DNA from: Lachnospiraceae bacterium UBA7143 | Lineage (GTDB): Bacteria; Bacillota; Clostridia; Lachnospirales; Lachnospiraceae | DNA length: 64,000 nucleotides | Direction of reading: 5' to 3' | NCBI GenBank assembly: GCA_002491905.1 | Contig: DKWV01000001.1 | Location: forward strand, 113,719-177,718 | Shown: in pieces, positions 62,301-64,000 of the stretch | Layout of the letters: each line of letters begins with the position of its first letter | How positions within the stretch are numbered: position 1 is the first letter of the stretch | Translations under genes and position numbers: made by a program | Notes under the pieces: model-generated | Seen by the model: only the letters and a program-made list of their open reading frames with translations | Database searches by the model: none | What the model was told of the DNA's origin: nothing

Positions 62301-64000
62301 ATGGGAAGCTGTGATAACCGCTTCTCCCCGCCCCACTGCCGTAACCAGTCCGTTATTCACCGCCGCCACCTTGGAGTCACTGCTCGTCCACTTTGCCTCC
62401 GCCGGGTCAGCTTCCACACCGTCCACATAGAACCTGAGCTGCTGCGTCGCCGGGTTTTCAGGATCATAGGATTTATTCATGGTAATGCTCGTCTTATCCA
62501 GCTTCAGCGCCGGGTAATAAACATCGTCTGGCATATTATCATAAACCGGGATTTTGAATACAAAAGCGCTGTTCAGTGAACCTGCGTTAGTATACATTTT
62601 TTTCGTGCTGGAAGATTCGCTCCGGGGTGCCTGGATATTCTGCATGTACTGATGCTCATACACGCCATAAGGACTACTTTTATTGACGTTAAACTTCTCC
62701 AGGTAAATGGTATCCTGCCCTTTTAAAATATAATTGTTTCCAATCGTGGCCGCACCGCCCTCCAAAGATTTATAGCGGGTGTTCCAGCTCTTATTCTTAG
62801 CGTACTCCAACCCCTTTCTGATCTTCTCCGCCGTGGAGGAGCCGCTCGCACCTACATTAAAGAAATTATAATACCCTTCGTACCCCGGATATGTGCCGGA
62901 AATCAGGCCGGAGTTTCCCTTCCCCTGCTCCTGATAGACACGCGATGCCAGATGAATCGGACTTAATTTCCGCTTCTTTCCAATCTCAAAAAAAGCTTTT
63001 GCATAGGTGCGCCCCGCGGAATCATCCGGGAGTGTTCCCTTCATAAAAGTGCCGTTTAAAAAAGTCTGCACTGCCGCTTCCGTGTGATAGGATGCATTAA
63101 AAGTCAACTGCTCAAACTGAAAGATATAGGATTCCGCCAAAGAATTTCGCGGATCCATATGGTAAGCCACCGCAGACTGCGTCGCATAATTCCAGCCGCT
63201 CTCGCTGGGGCAGGACTTGCCGACCCAGCCTTTTTCCACGTTAGCGTTCGTCGCCTGAATCAGGCTCTTGTCCCCCATCTCCGCCGATACGGAGGCATTA
63301 AAATCCAGCCCCGTCTTCATCGGCACGAACGTCCAGTTCGGATGGGCGTTTTTCAGTTTTCTCAGATCGGCCTGATAAGACCCGGGAAAAGCGCTGATGT
63401 CCGAAGTGTCAATGGCATAGGTCATCATGGAAAACGTCCGCATCCCATAGGCCGTATTCCCATATGCTTCTGCGCCCAGCTCCAGAATCGGCAGCAGATA
63501 TTCCTCCTCCCAGGCAAGCCAGTCCTCGTCGGAATACGCCAGATAATAGCTCTGCACATATCCCGTGCCTTCCCCGCCGTCCAGCAGATACTTCGCCCGA
63601 TACCAGACATCTTCCTCCGTAATCTCTACGCTCTGTATGTACAGCGTCTGTCCAATCTCCAGCGAAGCCGTCTTTCCGCTCTTCTTATCCGCCTTTTGGC
63701 GGGCATCGTAACAGTCCGTATGATATAGCAGCGCCATCAGCGGTTTCTCTTCGACAAGCGTGTCAAAGGCTTCCTGCGCCTCCTCGATCAGCGCAGCCCG
63801 CTCTGCATCCAGACTGTTTTCCGAGACGGAGGACAGGTCATTGTCCGAAACCGAAGGTAAATCGTTCTCCGAAACCGTGTCCGTGTCATTCCCTGAAACC
63901 TGTTCCGATCCCTCTTCTTCCTCTCCCTTATCATTTCCTCCGAGGTTCCCGCTTTCTCCCGGTTTCTGTTCCCCTTCTCCCGGCTCTCCGCTCCCGCCCG
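59355..64000 (-). CDS. Giant secreted glucosaminidase with Big_2 and repeat domains (N-terminus outside window)
   Basis: The frame is open from 59355 to the right edge, about 1547 codons; the ATG at 63737 is internal. The visible start is a Gly/Glu/Ser-rich linker with SEND/SDND/SENS repeats. An SH3-like stretch follows (about 63720-63490), then an endo-beta-N-acetylglucosaminidase domain (63400-62560) containing YHMDPRNSL, YQEQGKGNSG and the FFNVGASG motif. Then come about three Big_2 domains (62510-61670), an InlB-type B repeat (FRGWYTKADG), and six or more tandem beta modules (GKGNYTGT-type) to the C-terminus. No LPxTG is seen. It should cut peptidoglycan glycan strands outside the cell; the C-terminal array probably binds the wall or surface glycan. 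Confidence 0.9.
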   Translation of the reverse strand, partial: GGSGEPGEGEQKPGESGNLGGNDKGEEEEGSEQVSGNDTDTVSENDLPSVSDNDLSSVSENSLDAERAALIEEAQEAFDTLVEEKPLMALLYHTDCYDARQKADKKSGKTASLEIGQTLYIQSVEITEEDVWYRAKYLLDGGEGTGYVQSYYLAYSDEDWLAWEEEYLLPILELGAEAYGNTAYGMRTFSMMTYAIDTSDISAFPGSYQADLRKLKNAHPNWTFVPMKTGLDFNASVSAEMGDKSLIQATNANVEKGWVGKSCPSESGWNYATQSAVAYHMDPRNSLAESYIFQFEQLTFNASYHTEAAVQTFLNGTFMKGTLPDDSAGRTYAKAFFEIGKKRKLSPIHLASRVYQEQGKGNSGLISGTYPGYEGYYNFFNVGASGSSTAEKIRKGLEYAKNKSWNTRYKSLEGGAATIGNNYILKGQDTIYLEKFNVNKSSPYGVYEHQYMQNIQAPRSESSSTKKMYTNAGSLNSAFVFKIPVYDNMPDDVYYPALKLDKTSITMNKSYDPENPATQQLRFYVDGVEADPAEAKWTSSDSKVAAVNNGLVTAVGRGEAVITASHMDVDISCKVTVNTPLQNIFLDKESVTLRRPDTVVENTKNLSAQEKAENVSTTTLQVRFDPADTTSDQTIVWTSANTRTATVKADPKDSSRAVVTAVGTGEVKITAKASKAGNRTAVCIVRVIAPICRLELSDPGAAVGAAKTELFQGQSISLNAEYWPKDTTSDNTVIWTSSNEKAATVKKGRVTAQGAGTAKITAAVAGYTSSVEVSVKVCKVIFHMENGTVWKGKELSLDYGGCVADVGDFPMMQNTAGKIFRGWYTKADGQGSVFTANQPVYAEETHVYPHYQQIGAGKGFYVIPVGDQTYTGGAIKPKVHVYDGTVAPDGSMLASGGGSAGNQGEVLELVEGRDYTLSYKNNKNVNTEGKARPTITVKGKGNYTGTEYVYFDILPKALTDHDITADDITVAYSGRTIKNSPVVYRDGKKLAVNRDYTRSYPQTGTGAYCKAGVYPIVITGKGGYTGTITIYETITSDVLLSKVSVAKIPKQTYTNEQMAREGGIRPESLTVTYKKQPLVEDEHYTLSYSNDWSIGKATVTLTAVEGSSYAGSKSVTYQIVGTSLAKAKVEGLEDKEYVAIDKEWDTEGAAYETAYQKMLQTPGAYTLTLGENVLEESRDGVTGDYVVSYTGAAKKGAVKAGTATIVFQGINEYSGQLKKSYKILPCEFSEERIGYRDGFALSYYTQDEPKNVNPLRDLNGITTPYVKGGSKPVVLLTFQGTPLELNRDYRISYKNNSALTTADMEEKKLPVFTITGRGNFKGKLTGTFTITDGQFDKINDDGQSKITMTLKDVVYREKKGACQTKAVLKDVSGATLAAGRDYDKNLQYTYEKDTKIKVLEEKTLIEAERQAGDPVGEWDIPPTGAFIRVTAQGIGVYAGEGEEPPKIAGVYRIVSADFAKVKVKAAVKGYQDGRPVTLTAEDLTVTLNGVEEPLVLGKDYIIREETYVNHIKKGNAKVTLQGIGNYGGEKTITYTIGAKKLLWWTGQ

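Overview
The window looks like chromosome of an anaerobic Gram-positive gut bacterium, most likely a Lachnospiraceae member (Clostridia, Bacillota). This rests on moderate GC with AT-rich spacers, AGGAGG-type ribosome sites, TRTGn-extended -10 promoters, BspA-type leucine-rich surface proteins, a Big_2-rich glucosaminidase with SEND/SDND repeats, and many polytopic proteins of families common in that group. I see no rRNA, tRNA, CRISPR array, transposase or prophage.

Layout. (1) 1-2.5 kb: the end of a membrane-anchored Big_2 protein with acidic and Lys-Asp repeat tracts, and a small zinc-ribbon protein. (2) 2.6-48.8 kb: one very large cell-surface glycan locus in several operons on both strands. 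It holds four MBOAT acyltransferases (three next to an extracytoplasmic SGNH protein), three further SGNH-fold proteins, and eight polytopic GT-C-like or unclassified membrane proteins (one beside a separate short membrane partner). It also holds two polyprenyl-phosphate glycosyltransferases, a GtrA flippase, soluble GT2/GT4/GT8 enzymes, UDP-glucose dehydrogenase, a UDP-glucuronate epimerase, a ChbG/NaxD-like deacetylase, an FAD oxidoreductase, a radical SAM/SPASM protein, an ABC-2 transporter, and an FkbH-like HAD protein with its own acyl carrier protein. (3) 48.9-51.6 kb: a more AT-rich islet with an unknown small protein, an HD phosphohydrolase and a divergent XRE regulator. (4) 51.6-64 kb: surface proteins (a short and a giant BspA-like protein, and a giant glucosaminidase running off the right edge) and an AlbA_2/Schlafen-type regulator.

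How it may work together (inference). Cytoplasmic enzymes make UDP-uronic acids and polyprenyl-phosphate sugars. GtrA-type flipping presents the lipid sugars outside, where GT-C membrane enzymes add them to a surface polymer. MBOAT/SGNH pairs then O-acylate the polymer. Two sub-cassettes stand out. One is ugd, epimerase, GT2, GT-C-like protein and ChbG, which resembles the FlmF2/NaxD/FlmK logic for exposing a free amine. The other is FkbH, ACP, membrane protein and SGNH, which resembles a dlt system in which the D-alanine ligase is replaced by an FkbH-type loader. Neither assignment can be proved from sequence alone.
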